Source: Halobacteriovoraceae bacterium (lineage in GTDB: Bacteria > Bdellovibrionota > Bacteriovoracia > Bacteriovoracales > Bacteriovoracaceae). From it: a stretch of 64,000 nt of DNA. The stretch's first letter is position 1; each line of letters starts with the position of its first letter. Under the pieces are notes generated by a model, which saw only the letters and a program-made list of their open reading frames with translations, ran no database searches and had not been told where the DNA came from. Positions 42,008 through 50,297 of the stretch are shown here, in pieces. The position numbers were made by a program, and so were the translations under genes. The stretch spans positions 124,001 to 188,000 of the forward strand of contig PAVS01000023.1 in NCBI GenBank assembly GCA_002713145.1, given 5' to 3'.

Positions 42008-43603
42008 TTAAGCTATTTTTTTCATTCTTATTAAACTTTCATAATCAGGTGGAAGTGAACCTATTCCAAAGATATCTTCAAAGTCACCTTCTCTCCCTTG
42101 AGCAGCTAAATAGTTAAGCATAATGGCTTTCCACAAATTAACTGTACTATTTCCAATCACAGTATTCAGTTGCACCCCTCCGCCTTTAACGAAGTTACCC
42201 ACTTGTCTTCTGGGACCATTTCCATTGGCGCGAACCAAAGAAGATCCATCATGATCGTGCTTATAAAACAAAAGAAGAGCTGCAGAGCGAGTTCCTGAAT
42301 CACCGGTCCAGCGTACTTTCTCGATTTGCCCGAGACCGAGAACATTCGCGGGCTGAGAAGCTCCCCCACTATCAGCGGCAACCCCCCCATCGGTGTAAAG
42401 ATGGATGGCCAGGTTCTCACCTTTTTCTTTGGCCAAAAGAATACATTGTCCTATCGCTCTTCCAACTTGCACATCTTTTGCGTGAGTATTCGTCACCATG
42501 CCTCCATGATAGTCACCCCCACCAATGGTGATGGTTCCTGAACCAGCAATTTTATCTATAACGAGTTTTGCTACAGAAGCCACTTGTTCTGAACTTCCGT
42601 TAAATACATTCATAACTGTTGGGTCATTAGCAGGATTTAATTGTTCCGCACTATAAACTTGGAAAAGTTGTTTGGCGTTATCAAAGGAGCAGTTAAGCAC
42701 TTCTTGAATTTGGCCAATAGATCCTTTTTGAGCAAGATCGTCTAGTCTGGTCTTACTCATTTTAGAGATACGATCCATAAACTTTTGCACTCTTGCTTGT
42801 CCACCACTATCACTAGATCTTAAATAACTATTTCCAGAAAGCTGGTCACCGAGTGAGAGCAAACCAGAAGCATCTCCATTTGAACGCACACGGGTGGGTC
42901 TTAGTGCTAAATTGACTTGATCAGAAGGAGCTGCTGATCTTGCTCCTGTATCAGTTGCACTGTTTCCGATTAATTGAACTAACTCACCTTGCGCTCCAGC
43001 TTTATTGGCCATAAAAACTGTGTTGATTTGATTTGTTGCTGTATCATCTGAGGTTCGGGTACAAAAAACTAAACCATCGACACCGTCTGCCACGGGTCTG
43101 CCATTAGGCATGGTCTGGCCATCAAGAACCGAATTCATACCTTCTAAAATTCCCGAAGCCCTATGAAACTTCAAACCATACTTTCCTTCTAATCGACCTG
43201 GCTGGCTCGGATGCTCACTCGGCGTAATTCCAAGTCTTATATAGTCTGAACTAGAGTAGCCCACAGGAGAGACGTCTTCTTGGTGCTCCCCCCCATCAAC
43301 GATTCCCACCATGGCGTTGGAGCCCGCAATATTCATTCCCCCACCCACATCGATACAGATATAAGGAAGCCCCCCTTGAAAAGTAGGGAGTTCACAAGCG
43401 GCACTTGCAGCAAAAGCAGAATTTTGGGTGACAAGCATGGAGGCAAAAGAAGGTAATACAACGGAAGCACTTATTCCAATAAAACCATGAGCGATGAATT
43501 CTCTTCTTGTTTTTGGAAGTTTATGGCTTTCATGTAAAAACGGTTTTACTTCTGGCTCTACAAACTTTAATTCTTTGTTTTCTTTTTTGTCATCTTTCTT
43601 CAT
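42008..43603 (-). CDS. Tat-exported protein, DUF1501/DUF1552-like
   Basis: A 531-residue protein with a twin-arginine signal, KTRREFIAHGFIGISASVVL, then an AFA|A-type cleavage site near residue 65. The mature part opens with LPYICIDVGGGMNIAGSNAM and has the DGxxGL-, NxHxxD-like small motifs of the DUF1501/DUF1552 group (alkaline-phosphatase-like fold), which in planctomycetes and myxobacteria is encoded next to DUF1588/1592 cytochromes as here. Tat export implies folding, and perhaps cofactor loading, in the cytoplasm. The start was set at ATG 43603 after the CGGGGACGTATA leader; an in-frame TTG at 43627 would consume that ribosome site. The family call is tentative; export is firm. Confidence 0.7.
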   Translation of the reverse strand: MKKDDKKENKELKFVEPEVKPFLHESHKLPKTRREFIAHGFIGISASVVLPSFASMLVTQNSAFAASAACELPTFQGGLPYICIDVGGGMNIAGSNAMVGIVDGGEHQEDVSPVGYSSSDYIRLGITPSEHPSQPGRLEGKYGLKFHRASGILEGMNSVLDGQTMPNGRPVADGVDGLVFCTRTSDDTATNQINTVFMANKAGAQGELVQLIGNSATDTGARSAAPSDQVNLALRPTRVRSNGDASGLLSLGDQLSGNSYLRSSDSGGQARVQKFMDRISKMSKTRLDDLAQKGSIGQIQEVLNCSFDNAKQLFQVYSAEQLNPANDPTVMNVFNGSSEQVASVAKLVIDKIAGSGTITIGGGDYHGGMVTNTHAKDVQVGRAIGQCILLAKEKGENLAIHLYTDGGVAADSGGASQPANVLGLGQIEKVRWTGDSGTRSAALLLFYKHDHDGSSLVRANGNGPRRQVGNFVKGGGVQLNTVIGNSTVNLWKAIMLNYLAAQGREGDFEDIFGIGSLPPDYESLIRMKKIA

Positions 43604-43630
43604 TATACGTCCCCGACAGATTTTCAAAAT

Positions 43631-44458
43631 TTATATTAAAGTTACATAAGCGCTTGCCAGAATTGCACCACAAGCCATCTTGCTTAATCGTTGTTTATCA
43701 TTCGTACTCAACAAACTATCCGAGTTATTCAGAATAGCGAGCACTTCGTTTTTAAAATCCATATGTGCAGTATTCGCAACTGGATCAACATCTAAAAAAC
43801 TATCCAATAATTTCTGAGCTATTTGGCTATTTGTTAACGAAGCGTATTGAGAGTTGTAATTTTTATTCATGTAGGCATCGCAATAAGCAAAGCCAAGTCT
43901 AGCCTGAGCGATCTGATTAAAACCATTTAAAGACTCGGGGTTACTACTTGATGGAAGTTGCATCACGATGGCATCGAAAGTTGCTTTGATATCAACATTT
44001 TTTCCCTGATCTTTAAAGTCTGTAGGTATTCCCGTTAGGCTTGAGTAAGTGTTATTGATTTGAAGATAGTTTTTTACTGCAACAGAATGTCCACCATCAT
44101 CATCATCAGTTGCGGGAGGAGTTGTTACGGGTGTTACGATTTCAATACAAGATGATCCCGTAGCATTCATCTCATAGTCTGTATTACAAGTGAATTCACA
44201 TTTACTTTGAGCGGTACACATAGACACTAATTTATTTTGAGTGTCATTACTCAGGCCAGTATTATCACCTGAGCACATACTTGCAAAACCCGGGACCCGC
44301 CCCTGGCATTTGAAATATTCTCCTGTGAGATCACCTGATTGAGAAGACTCACAGTTTTGAGTCGTAGAGTCACAATTTTGCACCACTTCTTCTGGTTCTA
44401 CACAAGAATAAGTAAAGCACACCACCATAAATAACATCACTAGATTTTTCTTATTCAT
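43631..44458 (-). CDS. Cysteine-rich lipoprotein of cytochrome cluster
   Basis: A 275-residue lipoprotein (signal MNKKNLVMLFMVVCFTYSC). The N-terminal 100 residues hold about nine Cys (CDSTTQNC, FKCQG, SMC, SMCTAQSKCEFTC, SSC), likely disulfides. A Thr/Pro/Asp linker precedes a helical C-terminal domain of about 150 residues that ends in CGAILASAYVTLI. No heme motif. The start was chosen at ATG 44458, after GGGGGAG; an upstream in-frame start at 44497 lies inside the preceding cytochrome gene. Family unknown. By position it is an accessory subunit of the redox cluster. Confidence 0.7.
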   Translation of the reverse strand: MNKKNLVMLFMVVCFTYSCVEPEEVVQNCDSTTQNCESSQSGDLTGEYFKCQGRVPGFASMCSGDNTGLSNDTQNKLVSMCTAQSKCEFTCNTDYEMNATGSSCIEIVTPVTTPPATDDDDGGHSVAVKNYLQINNTYSSLTGIPTDFKDQGKNVDIKATFDAIVMQLPSSSNPESLNGFNQIAQARLGFAYCDAYMNKNYNSQYASLTNSQIAQKLLDSFLDVDPVANTAHMDFKNEVLAILNNSDSLLSTNDKQRLSKMACGAILASAYVTLI

Positions 44459-44460
44459 TC

Positions 44461-45753
44461 CTACTCCCCCATGCACGCAACAGCTGCACCAATCCATAAG
44501 CTTTTCATACTTCCGTCTTGATCGAAGTTCTTAGCAAGTTGCTCTACAACTTTTTTATCTGTTTCATTTTTTGCTTCTCTAAAACAAACTGTTTTAAAAA
44601 CTTTTTCTGATAAACATGTTCTCACCTGTTCAGTTTCGGCCAACATTTTCCCTAGTGACTTTGCTCCGTTTCCAGAAAGCTCACTCCCCCAACCCAAGTA
44701 GGCATTTTGACCTTCGTTCCAAAGATTGATCCAGCTATCGCTCGTGGTAATTTTTCCATCGGGAAAAAGATTATTGGCATTTATTTTTGGGGCCACAGGA
44801 CCAACCACCGCTTGTTCTCCTTGAGGAGTCACAATGTCGTGAGCATTATAAACCATAGTTCCATCGACAAAATCATAATAAGCAAAAGCACCACCCAGGG
44901 CATCTTGACCGGCGTGGCATCCGACACAAAAAGTTTTATAAGTTTTTGAACTTCCACCTGGTGTACGGTCTACATCTCTTCTGACTCTGAAGTCTGGAAT
45001 GGTCGTATCACTTAACTCTTCCATTTCTTTACACAGAAAGTTTTTTGCAAAAAATGCAAAAGAAGCTCTGTTAGTTCCTGCAGAATAATAGGCTTCGGCC
45101 CATCCTCTTGTAGAGAAGATACCTGCAATAGCACCAGCTTCTTTAGTGGTGTAGGCTTGTTGCTGAGTCATTTTAAAATATTTTTTATTCCCCATAGGGA
45201 TATTTCCCGCTTCAGCTTGCTCATACATATCGTTTTTTGTTCGGTTATACATACGAACCGAAACACCTAGATCTGCTAAATAATACCAGTCATTAGTTTC
45301 AGCTTTTTTGCGATACTCTTCAGTGTCAGGAACAGGTGGTCTAGGCTTACCATTTTCAAGCACTATCAGCTCACCATCAAATTGATACATGATATCGTCC
45401 CAAAACACGCGAAAGAAGTTTATATCATCTCTCGTGGCTCCAATTAACAAAGCTGTGGTGTCATTGAGCTTGGCAAAAGTTGTTCCATCCTCATTAGACA
45501 TAGGAGTAAAAAAGTTTTTAAGAGTGATATTATAAAACCCAATATTAGATTCAATAATTTCCAATGCAGTGGCGTTTGCACCATTTTTGATTAATTGGTT
45601 TTCATAATAATCTGCTGTGGTTTTGTTGGGAGTGTTTCCCGTCAAGGAAGTGTATAGTTTTTTGGCCTGATTTCTTTCTGCTTCTCCAGCAAATGCATTC
45701 AGTGAATAAACAACTGAAGTAAGACATATAAATGAACGTACCAGAACTCTCAC
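44461..45753 (-). CDS. Secreted c-type cytochrome, DUF1588-like
   Basis: A 430-residue exported protein with signal ending NAFAG and one heme site CVGCH (C276, H280). The surroundings fit DUF1588/DUF1592 cytochromes: AGAIAGIFSTRGWAEAYY..NRASFAFFAKNFLC, then FCVGCHAGQDALGGAFAYYDF, where the family has 'CxxCHxxxDPLGxxLExFD'. It is the first gene of the four-gene minus-strand cluster. The start is GTG at 45753, behind the unusually strong AAAGGGGGAG. It is followed directly by the Cys-rich lipoprotein (two bases between stop and ATG). Confidence 0.75.
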   Translation of the reverse strand: MRVLVRSFICLTSVVYSLNAFAGEAERNQAKKLYTSLTGNTPNKTTADYYENQLIKNGANATALEIIESNIGFYNITLKNFFTPMSNEDGTTFAKLNDTTALLIGATRDDINFFRVFWDDIMYQFDGELIVLENGKPRPPVPDTEEYRKKAETNDWYYLADLGVSVRMYNRTKNDMYEQAEAGNIPMGNKKYFKMTQQQAYTTKEAGAIAGIFSTRGWAEAYYSAGTNRASFAFFAKNFLCKEMEELSDTTIPDFRVRRDVDRTPGGSSKTYKTFCVGCHAGQDALGGAFAYYDFVDGTMVYNAHDIVTPQGEQAVVGPVAPKINANNLFPDGKITTSDSWINLWNEGQNAYLGWGSELSGNGAKSLGKMLAETEQVRTCLSEKVFKTVCFREAKNETDKKVVEQLAKNFDQDGSMKSLWIGAAVACMGE

Positions 45754-46048
45754 TTCTCCCCCTTTAAATCAATTACGAGTAAACCGATCAACTAATCGGC
45801 ATCTTTTCTAAAATTATAAGTAAAATCGAGATATCAAACTTGTAGAATCGAGGAAAAGACAACAACTCTCTGCACAAACAGAAGTATTATCAGGGACTTA
45901 TGCTCGTTAAAAAAGAATTCATAAAATCTCCCAATTCTAAAAAATGCAAATATTCTCTGGCACAATGAATCGTGGAAGTGGCTGATTTTATTTCCATAAA
46001 GCGCTATCAAAAATAGCAATTTCATATAACTTTCATTACACTTAGGGC
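45754..46048. other. Divergent promoter region of the cytochrome cluster
   Basis: A 295-base gap between divergent starts, the longest in the window. On the minus strand a TATAAT lies about 60 bases before the GTG at 45753, and the leader contains a small hairpin (CCGAT/ATCGG, 45784-45799). On the plus strand TACACT (46037-46042) sits six bases before the ATG at 46049. I see no convincing gene, and no clear operator common to both sides. Confidence 0.45.
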
Positions 46049-47215
46049 ATGCGTATATTAATAATAACCGCCTGGCTTTTGACGCCAGTTATTGGTTTTA
46101 GCTATCCACATTTTATAGGTAAGGGCTATCACGCTTGTCTAACTTGTCATTATAATCCTTTTGGTAATGGACCCCTGAATGACTATGGCCGAGGTGTATC
46201 TGCCACGGGACTCAGTGGGCGGCTTTTTATGGGAGAAGATGTTTCGGACCAAGATCTTTCTAATCGCTCCGGCTTTCTTTTAAACAACCCCCAGAAAATG
46301 TGGCTTAAACCTGCCTTGGATTATCGCAGGGCCGTGTTGGACACTGATATTCGAACGGATGATGGCGAGCCACGCTATATCACCATGGTGGCAGATGTGA
46401 GTCTCTCTGCAGTTTTTGGAAAGGCCAAAGATTGGATTGTCACAATGACTTACGGCATGGTGCCTTCTGATAGCATCCCCGGTGGTAAAGCTGAATATGA
46501 TGTGGAAGCCGGTGATGATCTCACCTTTTCTAGAGAGCATTATATTGGGAAAAGAATAACGCCAGAAGTGGGGGTCTATTTGGGCAAAATGGATAAAGTC
46601 TTTGGCATTAGGGTTCCAGATCACACCGCTTTTTCTAGAAGTGTCACTAGTAATAACCAATATTCTTCTACTCATGGAGCCGTGGTTCATTACGGCAAAC
46701 AATCCTTTGATTTAGGAGTGCAATATTTTATCGGAGATCTCGAGAAGGAAGAAGAATATCGCTCGAGTGGTCTTGCGACAAAGTTTGAATACTCTATAAC
46801 AAAAGACGTTAGACTTGGTGTAAGTTATCAAAACGAAACATTTGATAATGATTCCAAACTCGATAGCAAAGCTTTCATTTTCAAATCAGCTATCGGTGAA
46901 GGCAGTAGTCTCATGGCCGAATATGGCTTTCAAGATCGATACGACACCGAAGGTGAAGCCACACCTCAGCAATACTTTTTTATGCAAAACCATATCCTTT
47001 TGACCAAGGGTTTGTATTATCTCACCACTTTTGAGCAATACAATGCCAACACGGAACAAACCAATAATATATATAGACTGTCACCGGGAGTGCAATGGTT
47101 TCCCTTGCAACGATTTGAATTGAGAGCAGATCTCATTAATCAAAAAACCATCTCTACCACCAGTGCAACTAGAGATGAATGGATGTTTTTAGGACAAGTG
47201 CATATATGGTTATAA
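46049..47215 (+). CDS. Heme-binding outer-membrane barrel-like protein
   Basis: A 388-residue exported protein with signal ending GFSYP. Immediately after it comes a c-type heme site, ACLTCHYNPFGNGPLNDYGRG (C30, C33, H34). The remaining about 330 residues are alternating amphipathic strands with aromatic ends and short charged loops (GVYLGKMDKVFGIRVPDHTAF, GVSYQNETFDNDSKLDSKAF, EFRADL-type strands), i.e. a probable outer-membrane barrel, although the last residue is Leu rather than Phe. A heme fused to a barrel suggests an electron conduit across the outer membrane. It diverges from the cytochrome cluster. The ATG has no ribosome site. Confidence 0.72.
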   Translation: MRILIITAWLLTPVIGFSYPHFIGKGYHACLTCHYNPFGNGPLNDYGRGVSATGLSGRLFMGEDVSDQDLSNRSGFLLNNPQKMWLKPALDYRRAVLDTDIRTDDGEPRYITMVADVSLSAVFGKAKDWIVTMTYGMVPSDSIPGGKAEYDVEAGDDLTFSREHYIGKRITPEVGVYLGKMDKVFGIRVPDHTAFSRSVTSNNQYSSTHGAVVHYGKQSFDLGVQYFIGDLEKEEEYRSSGLATKFEYSITKDVRLGVSYQNETFDNDSKLDSKAFIFKSAIGEGSSLMAEYGFQDRYDTEGEATPQQYFFMQNHILLTKGLYYLTTFEQYNANTEQTNNIYRLSPGVQWFPLQRFELRADLINQKTISTTSATRDEWMFLGQVHIWL

Positions 47216-48243
47216 GAATAATGCTTATATTTTTACTACTCACTGGAACCTATGCTCAAGCCCGTAGTAAAAAACAAGTTGTTTTAAAAACAGCTAAATC
47301 TCTTTATAGCCAGAAGAAATATGTGCAAAGTATAAAGCTTATAGCTAAGTACTATAGCATCAAGCGCACCAACAAGATGCCGACTTCTCTCCTTTATCTG
47401 CTCGCGCTAAATTTTCAGAAAGTTAACCGACATACAAATGCCATTTATTTTTTTAATCAGCTTATAAAGCATCATTTTCTTCGCAAGCATATAGAAGTAC
47501 TTAAAGCTTATAAGCGTGAAGAAGTTTATGATGTAGACATTCCAAAAATTTTAAACTCTATCTATTTTCACCAGGCCCTGAGTTATTACGCTCTTTATAA
47601 TAAAACAAATCGTACAGGTAACGCGGACAAAGCCGTGCAATATTTCACTATTTGTGACGAGGTAGGCTTCAATAATAGTTGTGATGATTATATTGAAAAT
47701 ATCAATCAGAAAAAAGAGTATGCGATAAAGAGTATAGATAATTTTGAGTTTTTTATCTCGGCGGGAACTCTTGTGTTCCAAGACAGCCTCAATCTAAAAA
47801 ATGAAGCCAATGGTGAGGACAATGATATCCTGGCCAACAATTCTACCATTTGTTATGGAGCAGGACTGAGGTATGGCAACGCCTTTAGAGGTTACTTCGC
47901 TTCTGGTTGTATTTTTAGTGGTACTGCCACGGTCGAAGAGGCAGAGAGCAGTACAGTTTCTTATAAACAAGCAGGCGTTCCTGTTGCCGGTGTATTATCG
48001 GAAGTCGGTTATTACATAAAGCCATTTAGTGAAAAAACAAGACTTGGATTATCTATACCAGTGATGCTTAGAAATGGATCCTATCAAGAGCCTAGTGGTT
48101 ACTCTTTTGAAAATAAATCCCAAACCAGCTATGGATTAAGTTTAAACTCAAGCTGGGAGATTTCATTTTTCGAACTGCAATTTAAGCTTGCCAATCTTCA
48201 GAAGACGAACCTCTTTGCTATCCAAGGGCTGGTCAATTTTTAA
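47206..48243 (+). CDS. Secreted TPR-like plus barrel protein
   Basis: A 345-residue exported protein; signal MVIRIMLIFLLLTGTYAQA. Residues 25-170 are helical repeats resembling TPR (AKSLYSQKKYVQSIKLIAKYY, LALNFQKVNRHTNAIYFFNQL). Residues 180-345 turn to beta strands and end in Phe (QGLVNF), consistent with a small outer-membrane barrel. The start was chosen at ATG 47206, with AGGA eight bases upstream inside the heme-barrel gene, so the two overlap by ten bases and are co-expressed; an in-frame ATG at 47179 is possible. The stop shares a base with the hutI start. Function unknown. Confidence 0.68.
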   Translation: MVIRIMLIFLLLTGTYAQARSKKQVVLKTAKSLYSQKKYVQSIKLIAKYYSIKRTNKMPTSLLYLLALNFQKVNRHTNAIYFFNQLIKHHFLRKHIEVLKAYKREEVYDVDIPKILNSIYFHQALSYYALYNKTNRTGNADKAVQYFTICDEVGFNNSCDDYIENINQKKEYAIKSIDNFEFFISAGTLVFQDSLNLKNEANGEDNDILANNSTICYGAGLRYGNAFRGYFASGCIFSGTATVEEAESSTVSYKQAGVPVAGVLSEVGYYIKPFSEKTRLGLSIPVMLRNGSYQEPSGYSFENKSQTSYGLSLNSSWEISFFELQFKLANLQKTNLFAIQGLVNF

Positions 48244-49460
48244 TGGAACTAACGCATTATAAAAATATTTCTCAACTTATAACTCTTGAATCGGCTCATG
48301 CAAAAGACGGGCGAAATATTCTCCCGGAAGATCTCTCGAAAATTGAAGAGGCAAGCATCGTATTCAATGAGGATGAAATTCTTTGGGTTGGCCCCACACT
48401 AAAACTTCCCTCTGACTATGCCGATGCAATGACGATCGATCTTCATGGCAAAACCGTTTTACCTGAGATCGTAGACTCTCACACTCATCTCGTTTTTGGC
48501 GGAGATAGATCATTTGAATACTCTATGCGGTTAAATGGAGCTGACTACCAAGCCATTGCTGATGCCGGAGGAGGAATCCTCTCCACCATGGAAAAAACGA
48601 TTACGGCCAGTGAAGAAGAGCTATTTGAATCTGGAGTCAAAAGAGTCAATGCCATTAAAAGCTATGGCATAAAAACAATAGAGATGAAAAGCGGCTATGG
48701 TCTTACTTTTGAAAGTGAGCGTAAAATTTGCAAAGTCATTCAAAGACTAAAAGAGCATTTTAAAAATGAGGTTCAAATTTTTTGTACTTTTTTAGCTGCT
48801 CACGCCGTACCAAAAAACTTCTCATCTAGCAGTGAGTTTATTCATAAAGTTGTTCTTCCACTGATGCACGAGCTTGCTGAAGATAAACTCATCGACTTCG
48901 TAGATATATTTCATGAACAAGGTTATTTTTCACTTAAAGACAGCCAGGAACTTTTTGAAGCTGCTACTGCACTTCATCTCAAATGCAAAATTCATGCGGA
49001 TGAATTTAACGATAATAAAGGTGCGGTGCTGGCCACAGAGTTTAACGCCTTAAGTGCCGATCATTTATTATGCACAACTCAAGACGGTATTGAAGCACTG
49101 GCCAAAAGTGACACTGTGGCGACACTCTTACCAGGCACTGCTTTTTTCTTAGGAAAACCACTCGCTGACGCACAAAGCTTTTTACAAGCAGGATGCAAAG
49201 TCGCATTAGCCTCGGACTATAATCCCGGCTCATGTCATTGCGATAATCTCATTTTAATTGCCTCCATTGCCGCCAAACAAATGGGCTTTAATCTGGGACA
49301 GTTATGGACAGCACTTTGCTTGAACTCTGCGCATGCCTTAGACTTGAAAAATCAAGGAACCATTCAGAAAGGCTTTAAGCCTAGGTTTTCAATTTTTGAT
49401 TGTGAGAGTGTAGACAAGATCACTTATCACTGGGGAAAAAATCTCGCTATTGAAGTTTAG
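48243..49460 (+). CDS. hutI: Imidazolonepropionase
   Basis: A 405-residue amidohydrolase-fold enzyme of histidine degradation, hydrolysing imidazolone-propionate to formiminoglutamate. Metal site HTHLVFGGDR near residue 80, followed by EYSMRLNGADYQAIADAGGGI, MKSGYGLTFESE, HADEFND and ALASDYNPGSCHC, all diagnostic. Full length. It overlaps the preceding barrel gene by one base, so it is transcribed with the heme-barrel pair rather than with hutH. Its 3' end overlaps the convergent TlpA-like gene by 14 bases. Confidence 0.96.
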   Translation: MELTHYKNISQLITLESAHAKDGRNILPEDLSKIEEASIVFNEDEILWVGPTLKLPSDYADAMTIDLHGKTVLPEIVDSHTHLVFGGDRSFEYSMRLNGADYQAIADAGGGILSTMEKTITASEEELFESGVKRVNAIKSYGIKTIEMKSGYGLTFESERKICKVIQRLKEHFKNEVQIFCTFLAAHAVPKNFSSSSEFIHKVVLPLMHELAEDKLIDFVDIFHEQGYFSLKDSQELFEAATALHLKCKIHADEFNDNKGAVLATEFNALSADHLLCTTQDGIEALAKSDTVATLLPGTAFFLGKPLADAQSFLQAGCKVALASDYNPGSCHCDNLILIASIAAKQMGFNLGQLWTALCLNSAHALDLKNQGTIQKGFKPRFSIFDCESVDKITYHWGKNLAIEV

Positions 49461-49995
49461 ATTCCAATAATTCAATAAAGTCTTCATTCATAAAATCAAA
49501 TTCTTCTTCAGAGTAATGGATGATTTTACCCTTAAAATAGACAATCGAAGCAGGAATACGAGTCACATTAAATGTTGAAGCAATACTTCCATCTTTATCG
49601 AGAACGGAATCAAAATTGAGCGCATATTTTTCTTTAATTTTAGCAATATGCTTTTCCTGTTCAGACTCATCGCTGTTCACACCAACAATTGAGATTTGAG
49701 AAGAAAATTTTTCTTGAAGCTTTTTCAAAGAGGGAAGTTCTTTTAAACAAGGCTTACACCAACTCGCCCAAAAATTAAGTACAACAAGGGGTGACTCTAT
49801 TTGAGAAAAATCGATGGTCTCACCTTTCACATTTTGAGCTTTGATTTTCGTCAGCGCGGATTCATAAAGTGAATACTTACTTTCTTTACCTTCTATTTTC
49901 GTCGCTGTAATTTTTTGGCCATGCACAAGCATCTGGACGACCAAAAGCAGACCAAATAAAGCAACTAACAAAGCTGAAGGTAAAATTTTCTTCAT
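49447..49995 (-). CDS. TlpA/ResA-type membrane-anchored thioredoxin
   Basis: A 182-residue thiol-disulfide protein. An N-terminal hydrophobic segment (LLVALFGLLLVVQMLV) anchors or exports it; the thioredoxin fold has the WCKPC active site in NFWASWCKPCLKELPSL and the cis-Pro in TRIPASIVYF. Such proteins reduce apocytochrome c Cys or isomerise disulfides, which fits the nearby c-type cytochromes and Cys-rich proteins; that link is inference. The start was set at ATG 49995 with GGAGAGAT upstream; an in-frame extension to 50202 runs antisense through the small gene at 50039 and is rejected. Confidence 0.9.
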   Translation of the reverse strand: MKKILPSALLVALFGLLLVVQMLVHGQKITATKIEGKESKYSLYESALTKIKAQNVKGETIDFSQIESPLVVLNFWASWCKPCLKELPSLKKLQEKFSSQISIVGVNSDESEQEKHIAKIKEKYALNFDSVLDKDGSIASTFNVTRIPASIVYFKGKIIHYSEEEFDFMNEDFIELLESKLQ

Positions 49996-50038
49996 TATGA
50001 AATCTCTCCTACTAACTATACAATTATAACCTAGATTG

Positions 50039-50281
50039 ATGAAAATATTAAAATGGCACTTATTTCCGATTAAAAAACTTAGTAAGTCTGACAATTTTAC
50101 TAAACGTGTTCTCAAAAGACAAACTGGCCAGACTTTTATTGAGTTTATACTTTTACTCGCAAGCATCGTTATTGTTGCTTTTAGCTTCATGCGTGTGGCC
50201 AATACAGGTATCGCTGATCGCTGGCAATCTATGGCACAAGTTATTCTCGAAGACGACTCACAGACACTTACTCCACAATAG
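50039..50281 (+). CDS. Small prepilin-like protein (Flp/TadE type)
   Basis: An 80-residue protein with a 31-residue basic leader followed by TGQTFIEFILLLASIVIVAFSFM. This fits a type IV prepilin peptidase site: Gly at -1, hydrophobic start and Glu at +5, then a long hydrophobic helix. The short mature part (about 50 residues) is like Flp or TadE-class pseudopilins. No tad, pil or prepilin peptidase gene is nearby. The start is ATG 50039 (or TTG one codon before); a TATAAC box lies eight bases upstream and there is no ribosome site. Divergent from the TlpA-like gene and 16 bases before glpK. Confidence 0.6.
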   Translation: MKILKWHLFPIKKLSKSDNFTKRVLKRQTGQTFIEFILLLASIVIVAFSFMRVANTGIADRWQSMAQVILEDDSQTLTPQ

Positions 50282-50297
50282 TATTTAAGGATTCACA

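Noticed and set aside
45834..46025. 63-codon minus-strand reading frame in the divergent cytochrome promoter
   Set aside because: No ribosome site, no recognisable motif, and it covers the promoter of the divergent plus-strand gene.
49996..50202. N-terminal extension of the TlpA-like protein
   Set aside because: It runs antisense through the prepilin-like gene and would bury the signal sequence; GGAGAGAT marks ATG 49995.
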